NCBI GenBank assembly: GCA_012934845.2
Contig: WNNJ02000851.1
Coordinates: 62,001-126,000 of the forward strand
Direction of reading: 5' to 3'
Length of the DNA: 64,000 bases
Source of the DNA: Pomphorhynchus laevis
Taxonomy: Eukaryota > Acanthocephala > Palaeacanthocephala > Echinorhynchida > Pomphorhynchidae
The notes below the pieces were generated by a model. The model did not search any database. It was not told the DNA's origin and was given only the letters and a program-made list of their open reading frames with translations. A program made the position numbers and the translations under genes. Every line of letters starts with the position of its first letter. The stretch's first letter is position 1. Shown piece after piece: positions 1 to 10,458 of the stretch.

Positions 1-72
1 AACGAAAAGAGAGAAAAAAAAATGCAGTTCAAATAAGACAACTCATAATAGCATTTAGTCTTCATAATGATG

Positions 73-2531
73 TCACGGCCTCAGGTCCAGCGGGATCTGA
101 GCCCTCCAGCTAATCCAACACGCCGCTCTTCGACTGAACCACCCGGGGTCTATCACCCCCCGAAGAATCCAATCTAGGCGGACTATGCGCGGTAATCGCG
201 AGATGAGGAGCTTGAGAAACCTTAGTCTTTGCTCTGGAGGACGTCCTCTCGAAAAGAAGACTAATCCCGAGATAGCCCAAGTACCCCAGAGGCGCACTTG
301 GGTTTTCCCATTCAACGACAGATGCTGAGCCCGTTTCAGGGCCCACCTAGCTTTCTTCAGGATACGTTTAAGTCTATCCAGGTCAGCTTTCGCCGACCAG
401 TTCACCGTAACAGTGAACCCCAGGTATTTTACTCGACTTGTGAAGGTAGGGAGTGGTTGATTAGTCAATATAGAAGATAGAGCTGAGAGTGCTAGTCTCT
501 TTAATTTTTTCTTTGTCGCAGGGGTGCCATGAAAGACAACTACCTGCGATTTGGATGAATTTAAAATAAGATTGGATAGGGTCAGCTGGTCTGTTAATCT
601 TAAAAAGAAACGGCTGATGTCTGAAGCGACATCTTTGCACCTGCGTCCAGAGAACAGGGCCGTGGTATCATCAGCGTATACCACTAGATGTTGATCACGT
701 TTAAAATTCTTGAATAGTACAATGGAGGCAGCAAGAAATAAGATAGGAGAAAGTGGGGATCCTTGGGGCACACCTGTAATAGGGTAGAACTGACACGCAT
801 CAGGGTCGTCTTCATAGTAGAACCTCTTGGTAAACAGTAATATCTCCACCCTGTTAACAATTCTCGCAGGCAACCCGAGTGACCTGAGAGAGGAGATAAC
901 AAAGGGAATGGAAATGCGGTCAAATGCAGCAGAAAAGTCAAGGAAAACAGCCACAGCTAGTTGATGGCTATTATCCCTACAAAACTGATGCACTTCACCT
1001 ATTGCTGAATGAACCGAGCGTCCCTTGACAAACCCGTGAAAACTCGGTGGGATCAAATTACGCCTACTTAAATGGTCGCGGATTCTACGCGCAAGCGCTT
1101 TTTCGTAGATGGAGATGAGGGAGTTTTGAATCGAAATGGGACGCAGATCTTTGGGACATGAAACCGGACTATGCTTGGTAAGAAAATTCTACGACTAATA
1201 TTGATGCCGGCTACATCGGATGGTGAGGCTAAAAGCATTGTGACGGCCACTTCTCTTCTTTGATCGGCTGTCAAAAGCTGACAGACTCGAGAAGATAGTG
1301 GAGCGACGGATTTAGAGGTGCCCGGAAGTGGCCCCCAGGAGTTCAGGATATCTGTAACAGATAAGTCCCTGCTTCTGAAGTCACCCCAAGGCGGGATTGG
1401 TTGGGGAGATTGAGTGGCTCCATAATTATGTAGGGATAGTGACTCCTTCAAAACATTATCAAGGCCTATACTACCAATCCAACCCAAAGCTCTATCCTTC
1501 CAACAGACAAACTTCTCCTTCTTGAATATCTTCCAGAAGGAAGACTGAGAAGGGTTAAGGTGAGCGATGTTCGCCTTATCCCTGCTCAGCTGGAACCTAT
1601 ATCTAGTGCTCCAGTATTCATTCGAGATGGCCTGCCTGGCGGAAACAGAGACATTGGGAAGACGTAGCATTTTAGCCAAAACCTTGAGTTTTGTTGGAGT
1701 GGGATTGTAAATATGACCTTTATAGGTAGTCGAAAGAAACGCGGTAGCTTGCGAGGAGAGGAAGGAATTAAATTCGGTCAAATTCTCATTACCAATTCTG
1801 GGGAAGAGTTGGATAGCCGCCTGAAAGAAAGCCACTCTGATGGGATCAAAGTGAAACCTCCTTCTAAGCAACGTATCTTCCTCTATCCGCCAACGAATTA
1901 GGTCATGAGAGATGGTCTGTTTTTGGCGCGACTGCTCAGTGCAGATGGGTTTCAACAACCACATCTTATGAAGCAGTAATATGTCGAGGAGAGAATTAGT
2001 TGTTGAGCAATGAAAAGTTGGGGACGGTGGTTTGTGAATAAGGTAATCGTTCCTGGCTCTGCGGAGTGCTGCATTAATCCAACGACCAGTTCTGTCGTTG
2101 AAGTCACCGAGTAACATGTCATAGCCACTACCCAAGATACGGTCCAGGAGATCACGGTTCTTGTGAATTTCCCCTGGCCTAATATAGATATTGGCTATGC
2201 TGATACGTTTACCATTCTTACAAAGTGAAACAGCTAAACAAGACAGGGCTGGACAAGAATAGTTTAAAAGAAGGGATGATCTTAAGGAGCATTTAACTAG
2301 GGTTAAGAGACCTTGAGATGAAGAGGCGTGAGGAGGGGTTATGTACGGAGTGAAGTGGGTGTAAATATGCTTGGGGATAAATCGAGTAATGTCCTGGGGG
2401 ATACGGATAGACCGCGTCTCCTGAAGGACTATAACATCCGCATCTCTACCAGATAGAAGGCTAAGAGCAGAAGCACCTCCCGAATTCCACTGAAGTATAT
2501 TCAGTGAAAAAGGCTCTTGACTACTTTGCAT
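73..2531 (-). pseudogene. LINE A copy 1 ORF2: endonuclease plus reverse transcriptase, one frameshift
   Basis: The first block (1068-2531) carries an APE-type endonuclease: an LQWNSGG start, VLQETRS with the catalytic Glu, and LGDFNDRTGRW. The second block (73-1056) holds the RT palm: FLDFSAAFDRI (motif A), GVPQGSPLSPILF (motif B) and YADDTTALF (motif C, both Asp present). The frame changes near 1175-1190; downstream of the shift, the other frame reads CPKDLRPISIQNS as copy 2 does. No RNase H domain follows the RT; the protein ends about 15 residues after a conserved Trp-rich segment. Known role of the family: nicking of target DNA and target-primed reverse transcription. The copy cannot make a full protein as it stands unless the shift is a sequencing error. 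Confidence 0.85.
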
Positions 2532-2565
2532 TGTGTTACGACAGCTGGAGTGGGATGCCTACCTC

Positions 2566-3645
2566 CTAGCAGAAACTAGGAGAGAGAAAGTTGCCCTTCT
2601 CACTCCCAGCCCTACCAGGAGAAGACACTTGCCCACCGGCATTATCTTCATCTCCCTTTGAGGCCAACAACTCCCAGCATATATCATCTTTCTTTGCCAA
2701 CTTCAAGGAAGCCAACTTTTGTTTAGAAGATGATCTCTTCTTAGAACGGGGGGCTCTCTTTGAAGAGGTAAGAATCGTCGATGGAGGAGAACGGGACTCC
2801 TCGAATTTCGCTATCAGATGGTTCATTAAGGCTCGAATCTCGTCTTTATATGTCTGTAGTCTTGCGTCAACAATTTTGAAAATGTCGGTGTCCGACATAC
2901 CATAACCGTTTGAATTGGATAAGCTGGCAGCGGCAAAGTGGGCCGGTTTGACCGGTGCCCCACAATGCCTTAATTTGTATTCTTTGAAGATAGGACATCT
3001 TCTAGACCAGGCCGGGTGCTGACCACCACAATTGGAACACAGAGGGGGGAGAGAACATTTCCCCTCATGGACTTCGGAAGAGCTGCAAACCCCACACGTA
3101 TGGGGCCTAGTACAGTTCGAGGACCAGTGCCCCCAGAGGTGGCACCCATTGCAATGGGGGTATGTTAAGTCATCAGCATCTACGATATTGAAAGAAAGAT
3201 TGTACCCCAGAAAGGGGTTACATTTGCTTTTAGCCAGACATTCCGCCTGATCGACTGCGGTAGAACAGAATGCTATTGGTATAGCCTGGCCTTTCTTGCC
3301 CAGGATTGGGCGAATATTATGAATTTTGAACTCAGATGTGAGAGCAATGATATCTTCCTCCGTTGCGAATGGCGGAAAATTATTAATTTTCAAAGTCGCC
3401 TGAATAGGCCTGTAAGTAGTTGACCCAAATTCTTTTAAGTGTGTTTCGAAAAATTCTAGGTACGATGCTGCCAGATCTGGACAGCTGAAAGAAACCCTGA
3501 TTTCGGAATCTAAATATTTTATCGAATTAAATAGAATTCTCTTCTTATAAGAGCTTGTAAACTCTCTCAGAAAAATATTGAAAAGATTCTTCCTTTCAAA
3601 TGGTTGAAGAAGTCTGATTATTACCAGATTCACCACTTTAGGCAC
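2566..3645 (-). CDS. LINE A copy 1 ORF1, zinc-knuckle Gag-like RNA-binding protein
   Basis: 359 codons from the first ATG. Three closely spaced Cys/His clusters lie around residues 160-220 (YPHCNGCHLWGHWSSNC, CGVCSS, CSNCGGQHPAWSRRC), the arrangement found in ORF1 of jockey- and I-like LINEs, where it binds the element RNA. The C-terminal third is Lys/Ser-rich. The frame stays open upstream of the ATG to about 3735 and matches the other copy there (ELPPVPKVV versus LLPPIPKLT), so the ancestral start was further upstream and the N-terminus here is probably damaged. The stop is 34 bp before the ORF2 start. Confidence 0.8.
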   Translation of the reverse strand: MPKVVNLVIIRLLQPFERKNLFNIFLREFTSSYKKRILFNSIKYLDSEIRVSFSCPDLAASYLEFFETHLKEFGSTTYRPIQATLKINNFPPFATEEDIIALTSEFKIHNIRPILGKKGQAIPIAFCSTAVDQAECLAKSKCNPFLGYNLSFNIVDADDLTYPHCNGCHLWGHWSSNCTRPHTCGVCSSSEVHEGKCSLPPLCSNCGGQHPAWSRRCPIFKEYKLRHCGAPVKPAHFAAASLSNSNGYGMSDTDIFKIVDARLQTYKDEIRALMNHLIAKFEESRSPPSTILTSSKRAPRSKKRSSSKQKLASLKLAKKDDICWELLASKGDEDNAGGQVSSPGRAGSEKGNFLSPSFC

Positions 3646-4092
3646 AGGAGGGAGTTCTCCATCTGTGCTTGAGATTAAAAAATTAGACGAAATAGGACTA
3701 ACCTTGTTTTCTTTGGCTTGAAAATTCGATGTTACATAGGTAGCTTGTTATTAATTCTTCTTGCATTTGTTCCCAGTCAGATAAATCACAGTGAGCAGCG
3801 TTAAATTCATTAAACTTGTAGGTGAGAATTGAAATGTAATGGATGCAAATAAAAATCAAAACAACTACACGTCAATATACTCAGGGTATGATTAGCATCG
3901 ATATATAAATAAAAATGTCTTAATTCTTCCAGAGAAAATTCGCTTAAACGTTTGTCAAGTGTTTATAAGATTATCTTTCCCGTATAATCCATCTGCCAAT
4001 AATTAAATTCAGTTCAGCTATATTTTGTAACAAAAGTCGGATAAAGCCGTAAGGTTATTCTACTTTCATATATATTTTTCTTCGTATTAGTT

Positions 4093-4180
4093 AATGATGG
4101 TTTTATGGACATGACATGAAAAAAACTTTTCTTTATTCTTGCAAGCTTTCAACACATAGTATCCTTTTCAAACAGGAAAT
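4093..4180 (+). repeat. Half copy of the 4601-4724 MITE-like repeat
   Basis: Shares ATGGTTTTATGGACATGA, then the A-rich stretch and GCAAGCTTTCAACACA, with 4604-4662. No matching right terminal inverted repeat is visible, so it looks like a truncated copy. Confidence 0.55.
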
Positions 4181-4600
4181 CAGCTGCTTGAAAATAACTG
4201 TTTATCTTATAATATGTATAAGATCCAAAGAAATTTGCTAAAAGTAATCGGGCAGTAATCAACTTCATCGAATTTCGGCAGTAATTCTGATTGATGTTAT
4301 AATGTAGACTAATGTTATTTGAATTTGATTTTAAATCAAATAAATTATTTATAATATCAAATGAAAAATTGCAAATTATAATTTATTTTAAATTCTGTTT
4401 AGACGCTTTGGGGTGGATGGGCGATATGAAGTAGTTTCCAAAATCTGAAACTAATTGGAGTATTCGAGTTTCCAATTAGTTTCAGAGTAATCTGAAGTTA
4501 ATTGGAAAGTCTTCGAGTTTCCAATTAGATATGGATATATATAAAATATATAATTAGATATGTTGTAGACTTGAATTCATGTCTATCTTTATATCACTTA

Positions 4601-4724
4601 ATAATGGTTTTATGGACATGATATAAAAAGCATTTCCTTATTATTGCAAGCTTTCAACACAATCTTTTTCAAGCAAACCTTGAAAGGAAAACCTTTTTCC
4701 ATATTATGTCTATAAAACCATCAT
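4601..4724. mobile_element. Small MITE-like element with terminal inverted repeats
   Basis: The left end (ATGGTTTTATGGACATGATAT) reads in inverted orientation at the right end with about three mismatches, giving arms of about 24 bp and a 124-bp element. An inner inverted repeat (TTTCAAG...CTTGAAA) lies between. No coding capacity. The target duplication is unclear because the flanks are AT-rich. Confidence 0.5.
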
Positions 4725-5024
4725 AAAGAAAGACATTATTTTAAATTAAAATAATGAACACTGCATATAAAATTTGTGATATTAGTCACGGTTTACTAAA
4801 TATAATCGTTAAAAATTACATAGGAGCCGCTGTACTATTTCGGTGACTGGGGGATTATATATAAACGCAGAAATATAATAGAGACATATTTGACAAAATT
4901 TATTTTCAAGTAACCAAATCGAAATTGTAATTTATCAATGATTAAGAAGAAATTTGATTACAAGTGTAAAATATCGTTTACTTGGTAAAAATATCAATTA
5001 TTTAGAAACTATGACTAAATGATT

Positions 5025-5058
5025 ATCGCCAACGGCACTAATTTGTGCCGTTGGCGAT
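5025..5058. repeat. Perfect 14-bp inverted repeat, GC-rich stem
   Basis: ATCGCCAACGGCAC, a 6-base spacer, then its exact complement. It sits at the 5' edge of the GC-richer coding relic at 5045-5239 and may mark a fold-back junction. Confidence 0.8.
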
Positions 5059-5239
5059 CGACAAATTGGTGCTGCCGGGCCGATAACTTCGATTTTTTTG
5101 ACAAAACTGGGCAATATGTTGATGGTGGCAACAGATGATCGAAGAGCTGCCAATTTCCTCTTGCAGCGTTTAAGCTGTGCAGTGCAGCGGGTAAATGAAG
5201 CGTGCCTGTTAGAGGTCGCTCGAGACGGAAATCTTCCAA
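5045..5239 (+). pseudogene. Possible relic of an RLE-type LINE C-terminus
   Basis: A GC-richer island in AT-rich DNA. The plus-strand frame is open to a TAA just after LEVARDGNLPT and reads GAAGPITSIFLTKLGN, then FLLQRLSCAVQRVNEACLLE. The pattern (G-x-x-GP, a helix, then L-x-RLS-x-A-x-x-R) resembles the segment after the endonuclease core of the D elements (SGGMGKESQALIKRI, then LKRRISFIIARSASACL). It would be a family distinct from D. The minus-strand ORF over the same bases looks like a shadow. Recognition is by pattern only. Confidence 0.35.
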
Positions 5240-5725
5240 CTTAACGATACTGAAATATGACTAAAACATACCAAAATACCAGGTAAATCAATCGACTGCG
5301 ATTTGTATTCGATTTTAATAAATAATATAAAATACATAGATTCAATTAGCTGATCTGATTAAACAAAATGGTTGAACTCTAAATTATTGATTTATCTAAA
5401 AATTGCAATGTCATTCCTCATTAAGGATATTTCTGGAGAATTAATTACATTTTCTACAAACCATTAAACAAACGAATTATCTCCCTTATCAAAATCGACA
5501 AGGATCCGAACTTGTGGAAACTCCGGCAATTTTTTTATTCAAAATTATAGACAATCTCATCTGAGTAGTTTCTGGGACGGTATTTTGCTAAACTCACATG
5601 AGTAAAGCCTATAAGTAAATAATCCACATAAGTAAATTCTATATCCAAACTGAAGTTGGTTTAAACGAAAGTCAACGTTGCTTTAAATTAAAACCAATGA
5701 ACCGAAATGAAAGACAGGCAATTTT
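5240..5725. other. AT-rich spacer, nothing recognised
   Basis: Low-complexity AT-rich DNA with no open frame or repeat that could be tied to another part of the window. Confidence 0.5.
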
Positions 5726-5992
5726 ATGTTTTTTATGTTTAACTGGAACGAACGAAGAATTAAGGGGATGCAATTAGCACAGTATTGCAAAAGTGTTGTA
5801 AGCGATGTACAATGGGGACCATTACGATTCACTAAGCGAAATCAATCATTTGCCGCTTCTTGGGTCAATTACTGTTTCTTCTTATTTTATGAAACGATAT
5901 GTTTAAACGAAGCCGCGTTTTATCACGTCCGTACAAAAAAGTATTCGTGTGAATCGCAAATTTTAAACATCCAATTAGATGGAAAGCAGTGA
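5726..5992 (+). CDS. Unrecognised small ORF (88 codons)
   Basis: Open frame with Trp, Cys, Phe and Tyr throughout (for example DVQWGPLRFTKRNQ and SWVNYCFFLFYE), unlike the low-complexity translations around it. No family recognised, no second copy in the window, and no neighbours that would suggest a role. It may be a fragment of a decayed gene or chance. Confidence 0.2.
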   Translation: MFFMFNWNERRIKGMQLAQYCKSVVSDVQWGPLRFTKRNQSFAASWVNYCFFLFYETICLNEAAFYHVRTKKYSCESQILNIQLDGKQ

Positions 5993-6972
5993 GGGCAATG
6001 CCATAACTTGAAGTTCACATCTCTTTAACATGCCAGATGCAATAAAGACGAAATAAAAATAATATATTCGCAGACAGGCATGTAGGAATAAAGTGTTTAA
6101 GCTTCCGAAAATAGGAAGAGTAGAGCTGTTAAAAATACAGCTTCGGCTTCTGCTTTTTAGCTGTTTTTTTTGTGATCTAGTGATGCCTGTTTTACATTCG
6201 CAGGGTGCGCATTTTATGTCAACCTGAATCAATGAAATAAAAAAAGCTGAAGAAACAAATATACCATTCACAAATATATAGATAGGGAAACAGCTTTCTT
6301 TGGTTTAAATTATTCGAAAATAGTATATATTTTGCTAAATAAATTGTAAAGAAGCTCTCTCTTTTGTAAGGGCCGCAACACAAAAACAGGCAGCAGAGCT
6401 AATTAAAAATCACCATTCTGTATAAACCAGCATCATTTTTAACGATGAGAAACGTCTTTTATAGTATAATAACAACGAAAGAAAAATGTGAAACATTTTC
6501 TAAAAATGAGTGCGTTTCGTTTATTTCCATTATGTGCTAGATAAATGTAATTGCGAATATATATATATGGTGAAAAATAGGTGATCGAGGATAAAAAAAA
6601 GCTAGCCTGACAAATCGAGAAGAAGGAAGAGCTACAAAAACAACATATACCGTCGATTAAATTGACTAAAATGCATGAAAGTCAATGCACATATTTTAAA
6701 TATTCCAAAATAGGTATTTTTCATTAATAATAATCATTTAGCACGCACGTTAAAGAATTATTAAAAAATTTTATAAAATTTTATAAAATTATTCTATATA
6801 TTTTATATTTTATTCTATATATTTTAAAAAATTCTCTCATTTGATCAGTTTATAATTTTTATGAGTGAACAACAAAAAATTAAATTATATTGTTAATATA
6901 CAACGTGATATTAAAAATATAAAAATATGGATAATTTTAAATAATTTTGATTTATCAAAATATTTAAGGTTT
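5993..6972. other. AT-rich spacer, nothing recognised
   Basis: AT-rich with short runs such as the ATATATAT at about 6558. No reliable coding or structural signal was seen on either strand. Confidence 0.5.
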
Positions 6973-7160
6973 CCATTGAAATTTTAATGACTATTTTTAC
7001 TCTGTATGCATCTTTAATCCTATCTATAAGCCAACAGCAGTACGCTACATTTCAGTAGCGTACTGATGAAATGCGTACTCTGAAATGTAACGTACTGCGG
7101 TTGGCTTATAGATAGGATGAAAGTAGGGTGCAATATAAATAGTCATCAAAGTTTAAATGG
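6973..7160. mobile_element. Palindromic MITE / fold-back element (188 bp)
   Basis: Inner arms 7017-7055 and 7080-7118 pair over 39 bp with two mismatches (left arm begins ATCCTATCTATAAGCCAAC). The outer arms continue, more diverged, to CCATT...GACTATTT at 6973 and its complement ending at 7160. No ORF. The long, nearly perfect stem with a 24-base loop is typical of fold-back MITEs. Confidence 0.65.
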
Positions 7161-7253
7161 TAACAATGACTGCACAAGTATATAAACTTAAAATTTAAGG
7201 TTTCTATTATAACAATTTTATTTATATTGATATTAATAAAATCATTACTTAAA

Positions 7254-7291
7254 GGTCGACTGAATAATCAGACAGGATTATTCAGTCGACC
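7254..7291. repeat. Perfect 16-bp inverted repeat at a CR1 5' junction
   Basis: GGTCGACTGAATAATC, spacer AGACAG, then the exact complement. CR1 coding sequence (LSYVLRRCF) begins directly to the right, so the hairpin sits at the 5'-truncation junction of that element. Confidence 0.8.
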
Positions 7292-7930
7292 AGACAATTG
7301 AGCTATGTGCTTCGTAGGTGCTTTCGTTACCCATCTGTGTTTTGTCTTAACGTGATGTACAACTCAATAATTTGGCCCATTCTTTTATACTGTACACCAG
7401 CAACATTTCCGTGCACGCGAGGCGAGCTGAATGATTTAGAAAATGTTCTTCGCAGGTTGACGAGGTGCTGTCGTCTTCCGAGTAGTTATTCTTATAGGAT
7501 CGCTTGTGAGAGATAGGCATACCGTCGGTTCGGTCTGCGATAGTGTGTAGCGACATCTTATGCTTCAGAGATATGTTACTCGGACGTGATGGGTGGCCGG
7601 CAAACTGTATCCAGCGGAACAAACGTGATACGAATCGGGGCCACTCTTTGACTGTGAAAACGCTGCACCATGGGAAGCTGTCTAGAATCAGTCGCCTATC
7701 GCACCGGGCGGTGAGGATGTGGAACTTACTTCCGGAGGATATGGTCGCTATTCCGAGTAGACAGCAGTTCATGCGGAGGATGGAGCAATGGCTGTGCGAG
7801 ACAAACTCACAGTCTATACCGGATCGTTATCCTAGGGAGGAATGTTGAATTTTTTTTTCTTCTTTTCAGGTGATCAGACAAAACAGCCCTACGGCTACAG
7901 TCTTGTAATTGAATAGATAAATAAATAAAT
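7292..7930 (+). pseudogene. 5'-truncated CR1-like LINE, C-terminal ORF2 and 3' tail
   Basis: Encodes the post-RT region of CR1-type ORF2: FPCTRGELNDLENVLRRLTR, a frame break near 7516-7543, then RLSHRAVRMWNLLPEDMV and a stop at 7848. The R-x-R-RA-T/L and W-N-x-LP motifs are also present in the CR1 copies at 34547-34864 and 35299-36456. The 3' UTR contains ACAGCCCTACGGCTACAG, a short hairpin, and ends in an (ATAA)n tail. It lacks endonuclease and RT, as expected of a truncated insertion. Confidence 0.75.
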
Positions 7931-8387
7931 ATATTCCATAATAAAAATTATTATAAATATATCCATAATCTAATGTATGTATGCATAATCTTTAATGTTT
8001 GAAATTAGAACAAAAGTGGCGTGGACTCAAGTAAAGGGTTTGATCATTTGGTCAAAGTTACTAAACAGTCTGACAAAAAAGCATAACATTTGTTTCCGGT
8101 TACTCGCATTATGATCATGTCCAGGAATTGTGATGTCATTAATAAACACGATTAGCCGTTCATTTTTTGATTGGGATTTGAACTGCTATAAAAAGTATTT
8201 GTAATGATTAGAAATATTTGAAATAATTACAAAATATCTTTCCTGATAGCGTGAAAATTGATTTCACTAGCTACATTGAAAGCAATGTCAGAGGAAACAT
8301 TATTATTGTGTTATAACATAATACAAAATATATGTATAATTATTATTTTATAATAAATATTGCATCTATAATCCATATAATTATTAT
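7931..8387. other. AT-rich spacer, nothing recognised
   Basis: No coding signal. It ends in ATTATTATT directly before a D-element fragment, a flank seen at other D copies. Confidence 0.5.
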
Positions 8388-8690
8388 TGGACCGGCAGCG
8401 TCTGCTTTGCTGAAGAACTTAGCTAGAAAAATATCAGATAAAAAAGGAACAGACTACTATAGTGATTAGATGAGCGCTTTGCGCACATCAATCGGCATAT
8501 CTTCGGCTAGAATGGTATCGGTTTGCTTAAGAGCATCAAGATCAAAGATCCTGCGCCATTCTGGCAACATTCCATTACGGAGACGGTGATTACATCAAAT
8601 GAATACTTATTTTAATTGTTTAAAATGAACCCATTTGCGGGATACCTTCAATGTAATTTTTGAAATAAATCAGGTAAATTAAAACAATTA
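8388..8690 (+). pseudogene. D-element C-terminal fragment with 3' UTR
   Basis: The plus frame reads GPAASALLKNLARKISDKKG, a stop, then RTSIGISSARMVSVCLRASRS, matching the C-terminus of the D elements (for example AAILLKRIAGSMARS and ILAKMTSRCVRGARS at 50787-51143). It is followed by the D 3'-UTR signature CCCATTTGCGGG at 8629-8640. 5'-truncated and flanked on the left by ATTATTATT. Confidence 0.65.
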
Positions 8691-8870
8691 TTATTAGAAA
8701 TATAACACAAAATAAATATAATTTTATTGCTTCGCAATAAATTAAAGATTTTGCTAATCCGGGATATCGAGATATTCTATGTTTAGGCATAATAAATTAT
8801 CCAAACGAGAAAATTTCTTTTATATAAATTTTTACAATAAATAAATATTTATTGTAGTAATAATATACCT

Positions 8871-9192
8871 GTAGTAATAATAATATTTAAAAAATATATA
8901 AAAACAAAATTATAATTTAAGATTTTATACTATTATAATATTTAATTTTGTTTGTTTTAAATGAGCCCATTTGCGGGATACCTTGAATGTAATTTTTGAA
9001 ATAAATCAGGTATATATTTAAAAAAATTATTATTATAGTTATTAATTTATTATTAATTTATTATTGAGCTTAAAAAATGTTTGAGATAAAATAACATACA
9101 TTACTTACAAGATTAATATACACAATCTATTATAGTAATAATATTTAAAAAATATATAAAAACAAAATTATAATTTAAGATTTTATACTATT
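8871..9192 (+). repeat. Locally duplicated D-tail region
   Basis: 8871-8934 and 9131-9192 are near-identical (GTAATAATATTTAAAAAATA and onward), and a second D 3'-UTR signature (GAGCCCATTTGCGGGATACC) lies at 8951-8970 with flanks like those of the first at 8620-8670. These look like successive duplications of a D tail and its surroundings. Confidence 0.6.
9069..9125 (+). promoter_or_regulatory. Orphan copy of the shared LINE 5' leader
   Basis: CTTAAAAAATGTTTGAG, then ATAACATACATTACTTACAAG and AATATACAC, in the same order as the leaders at 22203, 27401 and 51290. No ORF follows; it is probably the remnant of a deleted element. Confidence 0.45.
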
Positions 9193-9474
9193 TATATTTA
9201 TATAACGATAAAATTTATAATTAAAATTTAAAAACTGTCTTAAAATAAGGATAGTTTTTATTAATTAACTTATAAAAAGCATACGATGTATTCAAATAAA
9301 AAAATCATCAGATTGCATTAGAGGTAATCAGATTACAATTATTTAAAACCTCTCTGAATTTATTATAATTAATTTACAATACAAACTACTAAGGTTGTTC
9401 AGTCTGCTCAATAAAACATAAAACAGAATAGAAAGAGTACAATTATCTGATTTCAGTGTTTCACTCATACACAT

Positions 9475-9777
9475 TGACCCTTTTCAAGATAGTAATTTAT
9501 TAAATAGTACTCACACACCTACCATTCTACGTTACCCTTGCAGAAATTTTGATATCCCTCTTCGCCTCTCTGCCTTACTCAAATCGTTTCTATTCTCTCT
9601 GTATGTAAAACCTCTGTTTTATTTAAAACATCTATGTATGCAATTTCAATGTTCCGATCAGACACAGTAACCCTTTGCAAGATAGTACTTTATTAGATAG
9701 TACTCAAACACCTACCATCTTACGTTGCCCCTCGAGAAATCTTGATATCACTCTTCTCCGCTCTGCCTGATTCAAAT
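9475..9777 (+). repeat. Imperfect tandem duplication of about 125 bp containing B1 sequence
   Basis: 9475-9597 and 9660-9777 share GATAGTA-TTTATTA-ATAGTACTCA, CACCTACCAT and then the B1 endonuclease-linker sequence (GAAAT-TTGATATC-CTCTTC). A spacer of about 60 bp separates the two copies. Confidence 0.65.
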
Positions 9778-10037
9778 CGTTTTTATCCTATCCCACAATA
9801 CCATCATCCTCTCATCACGATCTCGCCTTTCTTTTCGACTTTGAGCTCACATCTACTCTCGATCTTCACTTGCCCTTGAAGCCTCAACCTCACCGTCGCT
9901 TGCACAGTGTCCCACGGTTTGACATCACATTCTTAATCTCAAAACGTCGATTCCGTCATGCTTTATGAGTCTATTACCGCTCTCTCTGACGTGATATCCG
10001 CTCGTTTACTGCGTCTCTCCGTGATTCCTATCGTAAA
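9533..10037 (+). pseudogene. B1 element (host copy), endonuclease-RT linker region
   Basis: Matches the B1 copy at 43170-43640 (opposite strand), from the AEI/LDLS region through the Arg-rich segment before the RT (FRVYHRSLRRDFRS in the better copy). Several frame breaks. The match stops at GATTCCTATC, where an unrelated segment begins, and resumes at about 10432. This is the left end of a single plus-strand B1 copy that can be followed to 17005. Confidence 0.65.
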
Positions 10038-10431
10038 GAGGAATAACACCTCCTTGGGGAGGTGTTAGTCGGTGAATAAGCCATTTTGTGAAGGCCGGTG
10101 CTGTAGATGTTGGGATTAGAAAGGGTGCTAGCACCGCCTCTTATAGCTTACCCTACAAAGTTTTGATCGACTTAATATAATAGGAAATCTATTTAAGTTA
10201 TAAGTTATATAAAATATAAGTTATAAGATATAAGTTATAAAATCTTATAACAATTGTTTATTTTATAATTATTAAATTTTGAATTATTGATTAAGCAATA
10301 TTATTTTTATTTATTTTTATTCATTTATTTACTTTTTATTTTACAGACTCCGTTAACTGAAATATTATTTATATTTTAATTATGTATTATTTATTATTTT
10401 TTCTCAGTTAGCTGAATTGATTTGCTCTTCG
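10038..10431. other. Unrecognised insertion with structured, GC-richer 5' part
   Basis: 10038-10170 is GC-richer and folds: AACACCTCC/GGAGGTGTT (10045-10066) is a 9-bp hairpin with a 4-base loop, and GGTGCTAGCACC (10124-10135) is a perfect palindrome. The remainder is AT-rich. It interrupts B1 sequence and has no ORF. It could be a SINE, the 3' end of an unknown LINE, or another structured RNA; no family recognised. Confidence 0.5.
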
Positions 10432-10458
10432 CCGGTCTCATCTCACTCTACTTCTGTT

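Larger units (their letters stand above)
1..3860 (-). mobile_element. LINE A copy 1 (jockey-superfamily-like non-LTR retrotransposon)
   Basis: Two consecutive minus-strand reading frames, a zinc-knuckle ORF1 (2566-3645 and probably further upstream) followed after about 34 bp by an endonuclease/RT ORF2, give the usual LINE layout. The same two proteins are encoded in the same order at 12773-16514, so this is a repeat family. The 3' end lies at the left edge of the window and may be cut by it. The 5' boundary near 3860 is approximate: coding similarity to the second copy fades around 3830 into AT-rich DNA. The ORF2 frame is broken once, so the copy looks dead, although its RT active site is intact. 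Confidence 0.85.
3861..5024. other. AT-rich spacer with small palindromic repeats
   Basis: No convincing coding sequence. It contains two related hairpins at 4445-4528 (15-bp perfect arms CTGAAACTAATTGGA and its complement, then a second smaller one sharing the TTTCCAATTAG arm) and the MITE-like repeat pair listed separately. Confidence 0.6.

Noticed and set aside
5015-5239. Minus-strand 74-codon ORF
   Set aside because: The plus-strand frame over the same bases is more protein-like and resembles RLE element C-termini; the minus ORF is probably its shadow.
7055-7090. Hammerhead ribozyme (CTGATGA ... GAAA near 7061-7085)
   Set aside because: The segment between the two motifs cannot form stem II, and the bases belong to the arms of a palindromic MITE.
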